From Sporolactobacillus shoreae (GTDB lineage Bacteria > Bacillota > Bacilli > Bacillales > Sporolactobacillaceae), in contig NZ_SRJD01000017.1 in assembly GCF_004684935.1 (NCBI RefSeq), positions 1 to 64,000 on the forward strand: a stretch of 64,000 bases of DNA. The letters run 5' to 3'. Positions within the stretch are counted from its first letter, which is position 1, and the number at the start of each line of letters is the position of its first letter. Below the pieces are notes generated by a model. It was not told the DNA's origin. It worked only from the letters and a program-made list of their open reading frames with translations, and did no database searches. Below are positions 16,842-25,698 of this stretch, in pieces. A program made the position numbers and the translations under genes.

Positions 16842-18479
16842 TTAAAGAACCGGAGAGAAAATTTGTAAAAAAATTTCTCTCCGGTTCTTCTTTGTGCGAA
16901 AATGAGGGCCTCCTTCCTGGGTGAAATCCCTTCGGACTTTCTTCATGAGGTTGTGGGCCAACGCTAACAGGCCGAATTCAATCGAGACTTTGTCCAGTCC
17001 TCTCAGATGAAATCGGCGGAAATCCATATTCTGTTTCAGATTGCCAAAGACCGGTTCGACTTCCAGTTTTCGTTGCCGGTACTTCGCTCGGCCTTCTTCC
17101 GAATAGAGGGCCTGTCTTGCTTTGGCTTTGACTTCTTCATAAACCGGATTGTAGTGAACCTGACGATTTCCTTTGGCCTTGGTACACTTCGCCTTGAATG
17201 GACAGCCGGAACAGTCCTCGCATTCATAGATCTTGAAGTCCCTTTTATAGCCATAATGATCGGTGCGTGTCATGTATTTCCTGAAAAGGACCCTCTGTTT
17301 GTTGGGACAGATAAACCGATCGTTTTTCTCATCGTAATCCCAGTTCTGAACTTTACTGAGATCCTTCTTGAACTTGCGCTGTTCCTCTTTCCTCAGCTGA
17401 TTATAGGGGATGAGTGCCTGGTACTGTTCTTCCAAGAGATGCACATAGTTTTCCTCACTGCCGTATCCCGCGTCGGCGATGATGCTTTCGGGATGGCCGA
17501 CAGGTGAATCCGCCAGCTGCTTCAAATGGGAAATCAGCGTTCGTGTATCCGTTGGATTCTGATGCAGGGTGTAGAACAGAATCATCTGGTTCTCTGTCCC
17601 CATCTGCACGTTGTATCCAGCTTTGAGCTGGCCGTTCTTCATGTGATCCTCTTTCATCCGCATGAAGGTGGCGTCCGGATCGGTTTTGGCATAACTGTTG
17701 CGCTCACCGCAGGTAGCCAGTTGTTTTTCATACTTTTTTTCACGAGGGATGAGGTCGGTTTTCAGTGCTTTGAGTTGCTTTTTCAGCTGTCGTTTCGAAG
17801 AGGAATCGTTTGGTTCGGCTTGTTTCTCGTTCATTTGTTCCTCAACTTTTTCCGTCCAGTTTTCCATTTCTTGGGCTGAGACCTTTTTCTTTGGATCCCC
17901 GGCAAAGTCTTGAAGCGATTGATCATCTAGGGTCATCTGCTCCTGGATCTCACGAAAAATTGTGCGGACCTTTTCCTGAACTCCGGTCTGATAGTGTCTG
18001 ACCGATTTCTTCCAGACGAAGGTGTACCGATTCGCGTTCGCCTCCATTTTTGTGCCATCGATAAAGTAGTCTTCACCGGTGACATAGCCATCGTTCAGCA
18101 GCTGACTGACAAAGGATTCAAAAACATCCTGCAGCACGGTTTTCATGTGATGGGCACGGAAGCGCTGGATCGTACGAAAATCCGGCATCTGTCGGGCAGC
18201 CAGCCACATCATCGGCAGGTTTTCACGTAGGGCGCGTGCGATTTGTCGGCAGGAATACCATTTCTGCGTATAGGCGTAGAGGAGCACTTTGGTCATCAGA
18301 CGCGGATCATAAGCCGGACGGCCGCCGCCTTTATAGGCCTGCACAAAGACCTGGTGATCCACGCGATTCACGAAGTCGTTGACAGCCCGTGACACGTGGT
18401 CTTCAGGGATGGAGTCGTTCAAATCCATTGGTAGAACGAGCTGATTCATGTTATACTCTTTAAAGAAAATGTCAATCAA
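16842..18479 (-). CDS. IS1182-family transposase
   Basis: DDE transposase of about 545 aa. The TTG at 18479 is preferred as start: GGAGG lies eight bases before it and the protein then begins like relatives (FFKEYNMNQLVLPMDLNDSI). The open frame continues up to an ATG at 18518. N-terminal DUF772-type DNA-binding part with LLYAYTQKWYSCRQIARAL; catalytic residues are probably the Asp of YFIDGTKMEANANRYTFVWK, the Asp of IADAGYGSEENY and the Glu of VEPVFGNLKQN; a cysteine cluster (CEDCSGCPFKAKCTKA) precedes the last. No frameshift seen. Confidence 0.92.
   Translation of the reverse strand: MIDIFFKEYNMNQLVLPMDLNDSIPEDHVSRAVNDFVNRVDHQVFVQAYKGGGRPAYDPRLMTKVLLYAYTQKWYSCRQIARALRENLPMMWLAARQMPDFRTIQRFRAHHMKTVLQDVFESFVSQLLNDGYVTGEDYFIDGTKMEANANRYTFVWKKSVRHYQTGVQEKVRTIFREIQEQMTLDDQSLQDFAGDPKKKVSAQEMENWTEKVEEQMNEKQAEPNDSSSKRQLKKQLKALKTDLIPREKKYEKQLATCGERNSYAKTDPDATFMRMKEDHMKNGQLKAGYNVQMGTENQMILFYTLHQNPTDTRTLISHLKQLADSPVGHPESIIADAGYGSEENYVHLLEEQYQALIPYNQLRKEEQRKFKKDLSKVQNWDYDEKNDRFICPNKQRVLFRKYMTRTDHYGYKRDFKIYECEDCSGCPFKAKCTKAKGNRQVHYNPVYEEVKAKARQALYSEEGRAKYRQRKLEVEPVFGNLKQNMDFRRFHLRGLDKVSIEFGLLALAHNLMKKVRRDFTQEGGPHFRTKKNRREIFLQIFSPVL
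16845..16883. terminator. Hairpin behind the IS transposase
   Basis: GAACCGGAGAGAAA pairs with TTTCTCTCCGGTTC around an A/T-rich loop. It overlaps the end of the transposase gene and probably stops transcription at the IS end. Confidence 0.5.
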
Positions 18480-18541
18480 AAAAATCGCCTCCGTATAATG
18501 GGAACTGGTCCTTTTCATTATATAAAAAGAGGCGATTTTTT
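18477..18541 (-). promoter_or_regulatory. Hairpin that can mask the transposase ribosome binding site
   Basis: On the minus strand AAAAAAATCGCCTC (18541-18528) is complementary over 14 bases to GAGGCGATTTTTTT (18490-18477), which holds part of the GGAGG site and the first bases of the TTG start. Transcripts reading in from outside would fold and hide the start, whereas a transcript starting inside the loop (a TATAAT lies near 18518) would lack the first arm. Confidence 0.55.
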
Positions 18542-18565
18542 TCTGTGATCTTTCAAGGATGAGCG

Positions 18566-18600
18566 AAAAACGAGAGGGAAAAAATGTCCCTCTCGTTTTT
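18566..18600. terminator. Hairpin at the right end of the IS
   Basis: Perfect 14-bp stem AAAAACGAGAGGGA with TCCCTCTCGTTTTT around a 7-base loop. It can act as a terminator in both directions and would shield the transposase from outside transcription. Confidence 0.65.
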
Positions 18601-18679
18601 CACTACAGACTGACCTTTTGAGACAGCCTCTTTTGCATCTCTTATAGGTAAGATTTCATTCACTACATTTTCATTACTC

Positions 18680-19717
18680 TTATTTTTTTGAATAGGTATG
18701 CACGAAATCCGTCAGCGCTTTTAATGTCTCTTCCCGGACTTCAGGGAAAACGCCATGTCCAAGATTAAAAATATAGCCCGACCGATCACCTATTTGATCT
18801 AAAAGAGATTTAGCACGGGCCTCTAGCACCGATTGTGGTGCAAGAAGCAGCGAAGGATCAAGGTTTCCTTGTACGGCCTTCGTGATTTCCAGTCCTTCAA
18901 GATCGCTCGCAGAGGTCCGCCAATCGAATGACAGGACATCGACAGGGAGTTTATTCCATTCTCTTAGCAGATGTCCAGCCCCGGCCGCAAAATACAGGCT
19001 CACAGCTCCGGTTTTTTGCAGTTCGGAAAAGATTTTTTCCATTGTTGGCGCAATGTAGATCTGATAATCTTCTTCGCTGAGTGCGCCTACCCAGGAATCA
19101 AAGATTTGCACTGCCTGGGCACCGGCACGGATTTGTGCCCGTAAATAATTTAGTGTCATCTCGGCCAAGTCATCCATCAGTGCCATCCAGTCATCGGGAT
19201 GTGCGTACATAAATCCCTTTGTCTGATGATAGTTCCTTGAGGGACCGCCTTCAATCAGGTAACTAGCCAAGGTGAAAGGAGCCCCCGCAAAACCAATCAA
19301 CGGCACATTCAGCTGCTGATGCAGCAATTCGACTGAATCCAGGACAAAGGACAGATCTCGGGCAGGATCGAGTTGCCTCCAGTGAGCAAAGTCTGCTCCC
19401 GAACGAACCGGGTGATTCAATACGGGTCCGACGCCCTCAACCAGCTCAACGTCAATTCCTCTTGCTTTGATTGGTGTCATGATATCAGCAAAAAGAATAG
19501 CCGCGTCAACACCCAGTTTCTCAACCGGAAGCCGTGTCACCTCTGCGCAAACCTCCGGATGATGGCTTATTTCAAAAAAAGAATAGCGTTCACGAATCGC
19601 TCTGTACTCCGCCTGATAGCGCCCGGCCTGTCTCATGAACCAGACCGGCGTGTAAGGAACAGTCTCTTTTCGGCACGCTTTTAGAAAAACATCATTAAAC
19701 AGCAGACTCATCCCCAT
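18680..19717 (-). CDS. hemE: Uroporphyrinogen decarboxylase
   Basis: Converts uroporphyrinogen III to coproporphyrinogen III. 345 aa from ATG 19717 (ATG 19711 also possible), aligning with the family start SLLFNDVFLKACRKE; an in-frame ATG 23 codons further up exists but would add unusual residues. Signatures: VPYTPVWFMRQAGRYQAEYR and GFAGAPFTLASYLIEGG, with the catalytic Asp in AAILFADIMTP. It is transcribed away from hemH, not as hemE-hemH-hemY as in Bacillus, and is convergent with hemL across the IS. Confidence 0.94.
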   Translation of the reverse strand: MGMSLLFNDVFLKACRKETVPYTPVWFMRQAGRYQAEYRAIRERYSFFEISHHPEVCAEVTRLPVEKLGVDAAILFADIMTPIKARGIDVELVEGVGPVLNHPVRSGADFAHWRQLDPARDLSFVLDSVELLHQQLNVPLIGFAGAPFTLASYLIEGGPSRNYHQTKGFMYAHPDDWMALMDDLAEMTLNYLRAQIRAGAQAVQIFDSWVGALSEEDYQIYIAPTMEKIFSELQKTGAVSLYFAAGAGHLLREWNKLPVDVLSFDWRTSASDLEGLEITKAVQGNLDPSLLLAPQSVLEARAKSLLDQIGDRSGYIFNLGHGVFPEVREETLKALTDFVHTYSKK

Positions 19718-20118
19718 TTCAAAGAAACATATGTATTCTTTTTGATTCAATAGAGGCCAGGAGACAAAGCAGGATATCTCCATCATTGACGATTTTCTCG
19801 TACGCCTTACCTCATCATTTATTTTACGTGAAAATTTTCTTTATTTCACCTAAAAAAATAGTGATTTGGATGGTTCAATGGACTCTGTGACACCAGGAGA
19901 TTGCTTTAATATTTAACCACGAAAAATAAGATTAATGACTTATTGAAAAAATTATTGATTAATTCTAAACAAGTATCTACTGGCAATAGGTAAAGTCTGC
20001 TTTACTTGACATGACAGAATGATTAATTTAAATTTATTATAATGTGATAATAAATATATTATTTATGGAAATTGGAATTTGGAATATATCTTTGCATTTG
20101 GGGAGTGAAATTTTTCTT
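19718..20118. other. Divergent hemE/hemH intergenic region
   Basis: About 400 A/T-rich bases with no gene. A plausible hemH promoter is TTGACA (20006-20011), 17 bases, TAAATT (20029-20034). Imperfect A/T-rich repeats such as TTATTA...TAATAA around 20034-20053 could bind a Fur- or PerR-type regulator, but none fits those consensus boxes well enough to call. Confidence 0.5.
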
Positions 20119-21063
20119 GTGGAAAATAAAACGATAGGACTGCTTGTCATGGCTTATGGGACTCCGGAAAATCCGGAGCAGATAGAGGCCTATTACACAC
20201 ACATCCGACATGGAAGAAAGCCGTCGGAAGCTTTGCTGCATGACTTGAAGGATCGCTACCAGACAATAGGCGGTGTTTCTCCTCTTGCCCGGATTACCCG
20301 TGAGCAAGGAGAGAAGTTAACCGATTTGCTGAAACAAAAGACCAATGGCGTGACTTTCAAATTATATATTGGATTAAAACATACAGCACCTTTCATCGAG
20401 GACGCGGTGGCACAAATGGCGGAAGACGGGATTGAAGAGGCGGTCAGCCTCATTCTCGCACCGCACTATTCAGTGTTCAGCGTCAAGATTTACAATGATC
20501 GGGCACTGGCAGCGTCTCAGAAATCGGGCGGACCGAAAATTCATGCCATCAATTCTTGGTACGATGAACCAAAATTTATCTCTTTCTGGTCGGAACAAGT
20601 GAATCAAGTGATAGCAAAGGTAGAAGATGTTACAAAAACAGTGGTTATTTTCTCCGCACACAGTCTGCCGGAGAAAATTCTGGCTAACGGTGATCCTTAT
20701 CCAGATCAAGTCGGAAAAACAGCGCAGTTAATTGCGGATCAGGCACAGCTTAAAGACTTCGCGATCGGCTGGCAAAGCGCCGGAAAGACCGGCGAACCAT
20801 GGATTGGACCGGATGTACAGGATCTAACGCGGCGTCTTTATCAAGAAAAGGGCTATGAATCCTATATTTATTGCCCGATCGGTTTCGTTGCTGAACACTT
20901 GGAAGTGCTTTACGATAACGATCAGACATGTAAGCATCTAACCGCTAAACTCGGCGTTCACTACTACCGTCCGGAAATGCCCAACGCTAATCCGAAGTTC
21001 ATTGAGAGCCTTGCTGACGTGGTGGCTAAGAAAATGGCTGAACTGGATCAAATCAATGCATAA
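20119..21063 (+). CDS. hemH: Ferrochelatase (coproporphyrin III type)
   Basis: Inserts Fe2+ into the porphyrin; in Gram-positives with HemQ the substrate is coproporphyrin III. 314 aa from GTG 20119, with GGGGAGTG about 11 bases upstream; the frame is open to 20044 but that part overlaps the promoter. Family features: [35 protein letters not shown] with the metal-binding His, [11 protein letters not shown], and [19 protein letters not shown] with the conserved Glu. Followed 47 bases later by hemQ, so the last two steps of the pathway are co-transcribed. The oxidase gene (hemY/cgoX) is not here. Confidence 0.95.
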   Translation: MENKTIGLLVMAYGTPENPEQIEAYYTHIRHGRKPSEALLHDLKDRYQTIGGVSPLARITREQGEKLTDLLKQKTNGVTFKLYIGLKHTAPFIEDAVAQMAEDGIEEAVSLILAPHYSVFSVKIYNDRALAASQKSGGPKIHAINSWYDEPKFISFWSEQVNQVIAKVEDVTKTVVIFSAHSLPEKILANGDPYPDQVGKTAQLIADQAQLKDFAIGWQSAGKTGEPWIGPDVQDLTRRLYQEKGYESYIYCPIGFVAEHLEVLYDNDQTCKHLTAKLGVHYYRPEMPNANPKFIESLADVVAKKMAELDQINA

Positions 21064-21110
21064 GTAATTGCACATTTTAACATTAATTTTTTCTGGAGGA
21101 TGAACAGTAT

Positions 21111-21854
21111 ATGGCAGAAGCAGCAGAAACGCTGGATGGCTGGTATTGCCTGCATGACTTTCGATCAATCAACTGGTCAAAATGGAAGGCTCTTTCCGGT
21201 ACGGAACAACAGGCAGCCATGCAGGAGTTCACAGAGTTCGTGGATCAATTAAATCAAAATGAAGAAAAAAAAGAAGGAAGTTACGCCTTTTACTCCATTG
21301 TCGGTCAAAAAGCGGACTTTGCCCTGATGTGGTTAAGGCCGACCATGGATGAGCTTAATGAACTGAAAACACGGTTCAACAAAACGAAGTTTGCGGAAGT
21401 AACCAAACCGGCTTATTCCTACGTTTCAGTGATTGAATTAAGTAATTATCTGGGCAAAGACGCCGGGGATCCATACGCTAATCCACGCTTTCGGGCACGG
21501 CTGTATCCGACCCTTCCGAAGACGGACTATTTTTGTTTCTACCCGATGAACAAAAAGCGGGATCAGCAGGACAACTGGTACATGCTTTCGATGGACGAGC
21601 GCCGAGAGATGATGAAAAGCCATGGTCGGATCGGCCGAAGCTATGCCGGTAAAATTAAACAGGTGATTACCGGATCCGTCGGTCTTGATGACTGGGAGTG
21701 GGGAGTCACCCTGTTTTCTGATGACGCGCTGCAGTTCAAGAAACTCGTCTATGAAATGCGTTTCGATGAAGTCAGTGCCCGTTTTGGAGAATTTGGTTCG
21801 TTCTATGTCGGCACGCGTTTAGACGAGGATCGATTCGCGAAGCTGTTGGAGTAA
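21111..21854 (+). CDS. hemQ: Coproheme decarboxylase (HemQ/ChdC)
   Basis: Chlorite-dismutase-fold enzyme that decarboxylates coproheme III to haem b with H2O2, the last step of the coproporphyrin-dependent route. 247 aa. The radical-forming tyrosine is Tyr144 in CFYPMNKKR and the haem-ligand histidine is His171 in [14 protein letters not shown], matching the positions in S. aureus HemQ (145 and 172). The ATG follows CTGGAGGA. Second gene of the hemH-hemQ unit, ended by the terminator at 21978. Confidence 0.95.
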   Translation: MAEAAETLDGWYCLHDFRSINWSKWKALSGTEQQAAMQEFTEFVDQLNQNEEKKEGSYAFYSIVGQKADFALMWLRPTMDELNELKTRFNKTKFAEVTKPAYSYVSVIELSNYLGKDAGDPYANPRFRARLYPTLPKTDYFCFYPMNKKRDQQDNWYMLSMDERREMMKSHGRIGRSYAGKIKQVITGSVGLDDWEWGVTLFSDDALQFKKLVYEMRFDEVSARFGEFGSFYVGTRLDEDRFAKLLE

Positions 21855-21977
21855 CCATTTCAGTAGCGTGATGGCATGCGAATGCGCTGCACATATGTGG
21901 CGTTTCTCTTATCCTGCGTATCTTGCTAACACAAAAGTTCGTTTATCCCATCCTTCTTCTGCTTAATACCAAAACGA

Positions 21978-22009
21978 GAGCTATCATCTTTTCGATGATG
22001 GCTCTTTTT
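21978..22009 (+). terminator. Terminator of hemH-hemQ
   Basis: Eleven-bp stem GAGCTATCATC with GATGATGGCTC (one G-U), 5-base loop, five T. Confidence 0.85.
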
Positions 22010-22157
22010 CCTTACTGAATAACTCCTATCCGCTCCTCTTCGATATTTATCCGTCAATCAGAATGCTTTATGAATCGTCATTAGTGAAAAAAATAAAATC
22101 CAAAAGCATTAATGTTCACAAAACAGACACATAAAGTTACACTATAGGTGATCAAAA

Positions 22158-22171
22158 TAATAGCGCTTACA
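22158..22171 (+). promoter_or_regulatory. Near-cre site before the 3-hydroxyacyl-CoA dehydrogenase gene
   Basis: On the minus strand TGTAAGCGCTATTA matches the cre consensus in 13 of 14 positions. It lies between the likely promoter (TTCACA, 17 bases, TACACT, ending near 22143) and the ribosome binding site, so binding of CcpA would block elongation or initiation. The rest of 21855-22194 shows nothing but the terminator at 21978. Confidence 0.5.
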
Positions 22172-22194
22172 AAACTATGTTGGAGGCCTTCTAA

Positions 22195-23133
22195 ATGTTC
22201 AAAACAATTTCTGTAATTGGTTCGGGTGTGATGGGAAGCGGAATTGCACAATCCTTTGCTGTCGGTGGTTATAGCGTGATTGTCAATGATATCAAACAGG
22301 AGTTTCTGAACAAAGCAAAGAAAAATATCGGCGAGAATCTTGATCTGCTATCCAAATCCGGTGAATTATCTTCCGAAGAGCGAGACGCAGCCGGTGAACG
22401 CATTCATTTTACAACCGATCTCAAAAGTGCAGCAGAAAACGCAGATTTGATCATTGAAGCGATTCCGGAAGTGATTGAGTTGAAATGGGATCTGTATAAT
22501 GAACTGGCAAGATGTAAAAAGAAGGATGCTATTGTTTCATCAAATACCTCAACTTTCCCTATCTCAAAGTTGACCGCCCATGAGTCATTTGAAGGGAAGT
22601 TTATCATCACGCATTTCTTTAATCCTGCAAATCTGGTACCATTGGTAGAAATTGTGAAAAAGAAGGATACCAATCCGAAACTCGTTCAGTCAATCAAGGA
22701 CTTACTTCTGAGCATCGGGAAGTCACCGGTTGTTCTGAAAAAAGAGATCAATGGATTTATTGCCAATCGGCTGCAGACGGCTTTGATGCGCGAAGCTTTC
22801 TCACTTGTTGGGCAGGGAGTTGCTGATGCTGAGGATGTCGATAAAGCGATCACTGCCGGACCGGGATTCCGCTGGGCGTTTGTTGGTCCTACGCGGATTG
22901 CTGATTTCGGCGGACTGGATACATGGAAGCGAGTCTTTGATAATATTGCCCCTGACCTGGACAAGAGCGAAGGCGCACCTGAACTGATCAATCAGCTGGT
23001 CAAAACAAATAAACTTGGAACGAAGACTGGCGAAGGGCTGTTTAAATATTCAGGAGACGAAGTCCAGTCGCAACTGAAAACACGGGATAATTATTTTCTG
23101 AAACTTGGACGGATAAAAAAGGTGAATGAATAA
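22195..23133 (+). CDS. 3-hydroxyacyl-CoA (3-hydroxybutyryl-CoA) dehydrogenase family protein
   Basis: NAD-dependent oxidoreductase, 312 aa. N-terminal Rossmann domain with VIGSGVMGSGIAQSFAVGGY, the catalytic-type segment SSNTSTFPISKL and the His of ITHFFNPANLVPLVEIV; C-terminal helical domain with GFIANRLQTALMREA and GPGFRWAFVGPTRIADFGGL. That last segment is like short-chain 3-hydroxybutyryl-CoA dehydrogenases and the related gulonate/carnitine dehydrogenases, so the exact substrate is not fixed. Single gene with its own promoter and terminator and a likely cre site. Confidence 0.82.
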   Translation: MFKTISVIGSGVMGSGIAQSFAVGGYSVIVNDIKQEFLNKAKKNIGENLDLLSKSGELSSEERDAAGERIHFTTDLKSAAENADLIIEAIPEVIELKWDLYNELARCKKKDAIVSSNTSTFPISKLTAHESFEGKFIITHFFNPANLVPLVEIVKKKDTNPKLVQSIKDLLLSIGKSPVVLKKEINGFIANRLQTALMREAFSLVGQGVADAEDVDKAITAGPGFRWAFVGPTRIADFGGLDTWKRVFDNIAPDLDKSEGAPELINQLVKTNKLGTKTGEGLFKYSGDEVQSQLKTRDNYFLKLGRIKKVNE

Positions 23134-23146
23134 TAGAAAAGATTCA

Positions 23147-23182
23147 TGAAAGGGAGCGGTGCACTTGCCGCCCCCTTTTTTT
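23147..23182 (+). terminator. Terminator of the dehydrogenase gene
   Basis: GGGAGCGG pairs with CCGCCCCC (one mismatch), followed by seven T. Confidence 0.65.
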
Positions 23183-23552
23183 CATAGATATTTCATTCAT
23201 GCCCTTTGGATTCTTTAAGATATAAGCAGATAATACCAAAATCGCTGCAAGAAAAGAGACCGGTTCGATCATATCGGAAAGTAGTGACTCTTTTAAAAAT
23301 AAGTGTATAACTATAAATGTATGTATTAGATAAGAGAGGGCAACCAACGATTTTTTAAACTAACGATAAATGACGAATATTTGAGCACCTGTTTTTGAAG
23401 AGAAGAAGGTACCATGAGACGAAATGCAACACCGAAAAAATGGATGTGGAGCAAATAATTGAAAAACTGACAGATCAAAACCTCTAATGCTCGGTGCGCA
23501 GACACCTTTCAGGCATCAGTGAACCATTTAGTTTTCAATAAAGGAGCAAACC
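23183..23552. other. Intergenic region before truA
   Basis: No convincing gene. A 67-codon minus-strand frame (23144-23347) has hydrophobic content but no ribosome binding site and overlaps the terminator. A short plus-strand run ending in MDVEQIIEKLTDQNL and a stop near 23488 looks coding-like but too short to call; it may be a relic. Confidence 0.3.
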
Positions 23553-24287
23553 ATGAATTATAAATTGATCATTCAATATGATGGTGGACGTTATAAAGGC
23601 TGGCAACGGCTTGGAAATAGTGAAGATACGATTCAAGGGAAAATAGAACATGTTTTATCGCAGTTGGAAGGGGAAAAGGTTGAGATTATCGGGAGCAGTC
23701 GAACAGACGCCGGGGTTCATGCATTGGCTCAGGTTGCTAATGTTAAGCTGAAAAAGAATGTGACTGATTCTGAAATCAAAAGTTATTTAAATAGATCTTT
23801 GCCTCAGGATATTAGCATTACCGAAGTAGTGCCTGTTTCGGAACGTTTTCATGCACGCTATAATGCTAAGGGGAAGACCTATTTGTATCAGATATGGAAT
23901 AAGGACTATTCGCATCCATTCATGCGAAAGTATAGTATGCATGTTGAGAAAGAGCTGGATATTAACCAGATGAAAAAAGCATGTCAATACTTTATCGGTG
24001 AACATGATTTTACGGCTTATTCAAACGCCAAATCCAAGAAAAAGACTTCGGTGCGCAAAATATATGTTATGAATATCGAAGAAAATGCTGGCTTCATCCA
24101 AATCAGAGTCAGCGGTAATGGATTCCTTTATAACATGGTCAGAAAAATTGTCGGAACGTTAATCGAAGTTGGGTTGAATGAAATAGATGCCGAGAATATT
24201 CCTGGCATCTTAGATTCAAAAGAACGAATTCAAACAGGGCGAATGGCGGATGCATGCGGACTGTATCTAGAAAAAATAGATTTTTAA
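23553..24287 (+). CDS. truA: tRNA pseudouridine synthase A
   Basis: Makes pseudouridine at tRNA positions 38-40. 244 aa, full length. Catalytic Asp52 in GSSRTDAGVHAL; other family segments are RYNAKGKTYLYQIWN and NGFLYNMVRKIVGTLIEVG. The ATG follows AAAGGAG. It stands alone and appears richer in A/T than its neighbours, whereas Bacillales normally keep truA behind the ribosomal protein operon, so this may be a second, acquired copy. Confidence 0.92.
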   Translation: MNYKLIIQYDGGRYKGWQRLGNSEDTIQGKIEHVLSQLEGEKVEIIGSSRTDAGVHALAQVANVKLKKNVTDSEIKSYLNRSLPQDISITEVVPVSERFHARYNAKGKTYLYQIWNKDYSHPFMRKYSMHVEKELDINQMKKACQYFIGEHDFTAYSNAKSKKKTSVRKIYVMNIEENAGFIQIRVSGNGFLYNMVRKIVGTLIEVGLNEIDAENIPGILDSKERIQTGRMADACGLYLEKIDF

Positions 24288-24365
24288 AACATTTTTTATG
24301 ACGTCTAAATTATTAATTGTAGCTCTGGCTGATCGTAGAAAAAATTTTTATAATTTTTTACAGTA

Positions 24366-24398
24366 GAAAAAAGGAACTGCCAGATTTCAGCAGTTCCT
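24366..24398 (-). terminator. Terminator of codB-codA
   Basis: Minus strand: AGGAACTGC/GCAGTTCCT 9-bp stem followed by six T. Confidence 0.8.
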
Positions 24399-24413
24399 AA
24401 AGTTTTAAATGAA

Positions 24414-25685
24414 TCAGTTAAAATCAACAGGCACTTTTTCACCATTTAGCATGATTTTTGTCTCAGCTGGCTTCGTTTCCGCCATCACTTTACCTTTGTG
24501 CACTGAATAGCAAACCGGCGCCAGTTTGCGGATCACATTATAGCTGTCAGGTTCCGACATGATCAGGAAATTGGCCGGTTTGCCTTCTTCGATGCCGTAT
24601 TGTTCTGAAACGTGCAGCGCTTTGGCGCTATTGACGGTAATCAGATCCAGGGCTTCTGTGATTTCCTTGTAACCCATCAGCTGGCAGACGTGCAGACCCA
24701 TGAAAAGGACCTGAAGCATATTTCCGGTGCCGAGCGGATACCACGGATCAAAAATATCGTCATGTCCGAAGCAGACGTTGATGCCTGCCTGAAGCAGTTC
24801 CTTGACTCTCGTGACACCGCGACGCTTCGGATAGGTATCGAAGCGTCCCTGCAGATGTGTGTTGACAAGCGGGTTGGAGACAAAGTTGATTCCGGACATT
24901 TTAAGTACTCGGAACAGCTTCGCAGCGTAGGCTCCGTTGTAGGAATGCATCGCGGTCGTATGACTGGCCGTCACCCGTTCACCGATTCCCCGTTTATAAG
25001 CTTCAGCAGCGATCACTTCGACAAACCGCGACTGTTCGTCGTCAATTTCATCGCAGTGCACGTCGATCAGACGGTCATATTTCTCGGCCAGATCAAAAAC
25101 AATTTTCATTGAGTCGACGCCGTCTTCGCGTGTCAGTTCATAATGTGGAATGCCGCCGACTGCATCCGCGCCGAGTTTCATTGCTTCCTCAATGAGCTCT
25201 TTTCCTTTCGGATAGCCTAGGATACTCTCCTGAGGAAAAGCAACGATCTGAATGTCCATCCAATCGGACACAGCTTCTTTAAGCTCAAGAAGGGCTTTCA
25301 ACGCCGTCAATTCAGGATCGTCGACATCGACATGTGTGCGGACGAACTGGATGCCCTGGGCCGCCTGCCATGTGAGTGCTGTTTTCGCACGCGTAAGCAC
25401 ATCTTCATGCGATAGTACTTTCTTCCTTAGAGCCCATGTCTCAATCCCTTCAAAAAGCGTGCCACTGATATTCCATTTCGGTTCGCCGGCGGTTAGCACA
25501 GTATCGAGATGAACATGCGGCTCGACAAACGGAGGGACGACGAGCCCGCCAGCCGCGTCGATCACTTCTCCTGAATAAGCGGACTCCGTTTCCTTAATGG
25601 GCTCAATCTTTTTGATCAGCCCGTCTTCGGCAAGTATCTGCCATAACCCTTCATGGTTCCTTAACTTCGCATTGCGTACAAGCAT
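24414..25685 (-). CDS. codA: Cytosine deaminase (amidohydrolase family)
   Basis: Hydrolyses cytosine to uracil and ammonia. 423 aa from ATG 25685, seven bases behind GAGGT; a TTG two codons earlier is possible. Amidohydrolase metal site: EPHVHLD near residue 60, the His of [21 protein letters not shown] and the Asp of [19 protein letters not shown], which is the cytosine-deaminase signature. Fourteen bases behind codB, so the two form a salvage operon: uptake then deamination. Confidence 0.92.
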   Translation of the reverse strand: MLVRNAKLRNHEGLWQILAEDGLIKKIEPIKETESAYSGEVIDAAGGLVVPPFVEPHVHLDTVLTAGEPKWNISGTLFEGIETWALRKKVLSHEDVLTRAKTALTWQAAQGIQFVRTHVDVDDPELTALKALLELKEAVSDWMDIQIVAFPQESILGYPKGKELIEEAMKLGADAVGGIPHYELTREDGVDSMKIVFDLAEKYDRLIDVHCDEIDDEQSRFVEVIAAEAYKRGIGERVTASHTTAMHSYNGAYAAKLFRVLKMSGINFVSNPLVNTHLQGRFDTYPKRRGVTRVKELLQAGINVCFGHDDIFDPWYPLGTGNMLQVLFMGLHVCQLMGYKEITEALDLITVNSAKALHVSEQYGIEEGKPANFLIMSEPDSYNVIRKLAPVCYSVHKGKVMAETKPAETKIMLNGEKVPVDFN

Positions 25686-25698
25686 ATTCAAGACCTCA

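Larger units (their letters stand above)
16821..18630. mobile_element. Insertion sequence of the IS1182 family, complete
   Basis: About 1.81 kb bounded by perfect 16-bp inverted repeats GAGGCTGTCTCAAAAG (16821-16836) and its complement (18615-18630); the match extends to 20 bp if the flanking AAAA/TTTT are counted, so the exact ends and any target duplication are uncertain. It carries one intact transposase gene on the minus strand and hairpins just inside both ends. Inserted between the convergent hemL and hemE genes. The intact ORF and exact ends suggest recent arrival. Confidence 0.93.

Noticed and set aside
20034-20062. Possible PerR/Fur box before hemH
   Set aside because: Only half-site matches to the 7-1-7 consensus in very A/T-rich DNA; not enough to call.
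23144-23347. 67-codon hydrophobic minus-strand ORF
   Set aside because: Overlaps a terminator hairpin, lacks a ribosome binding site, and A/T-rich DNA easily gives hydrophobic frames.
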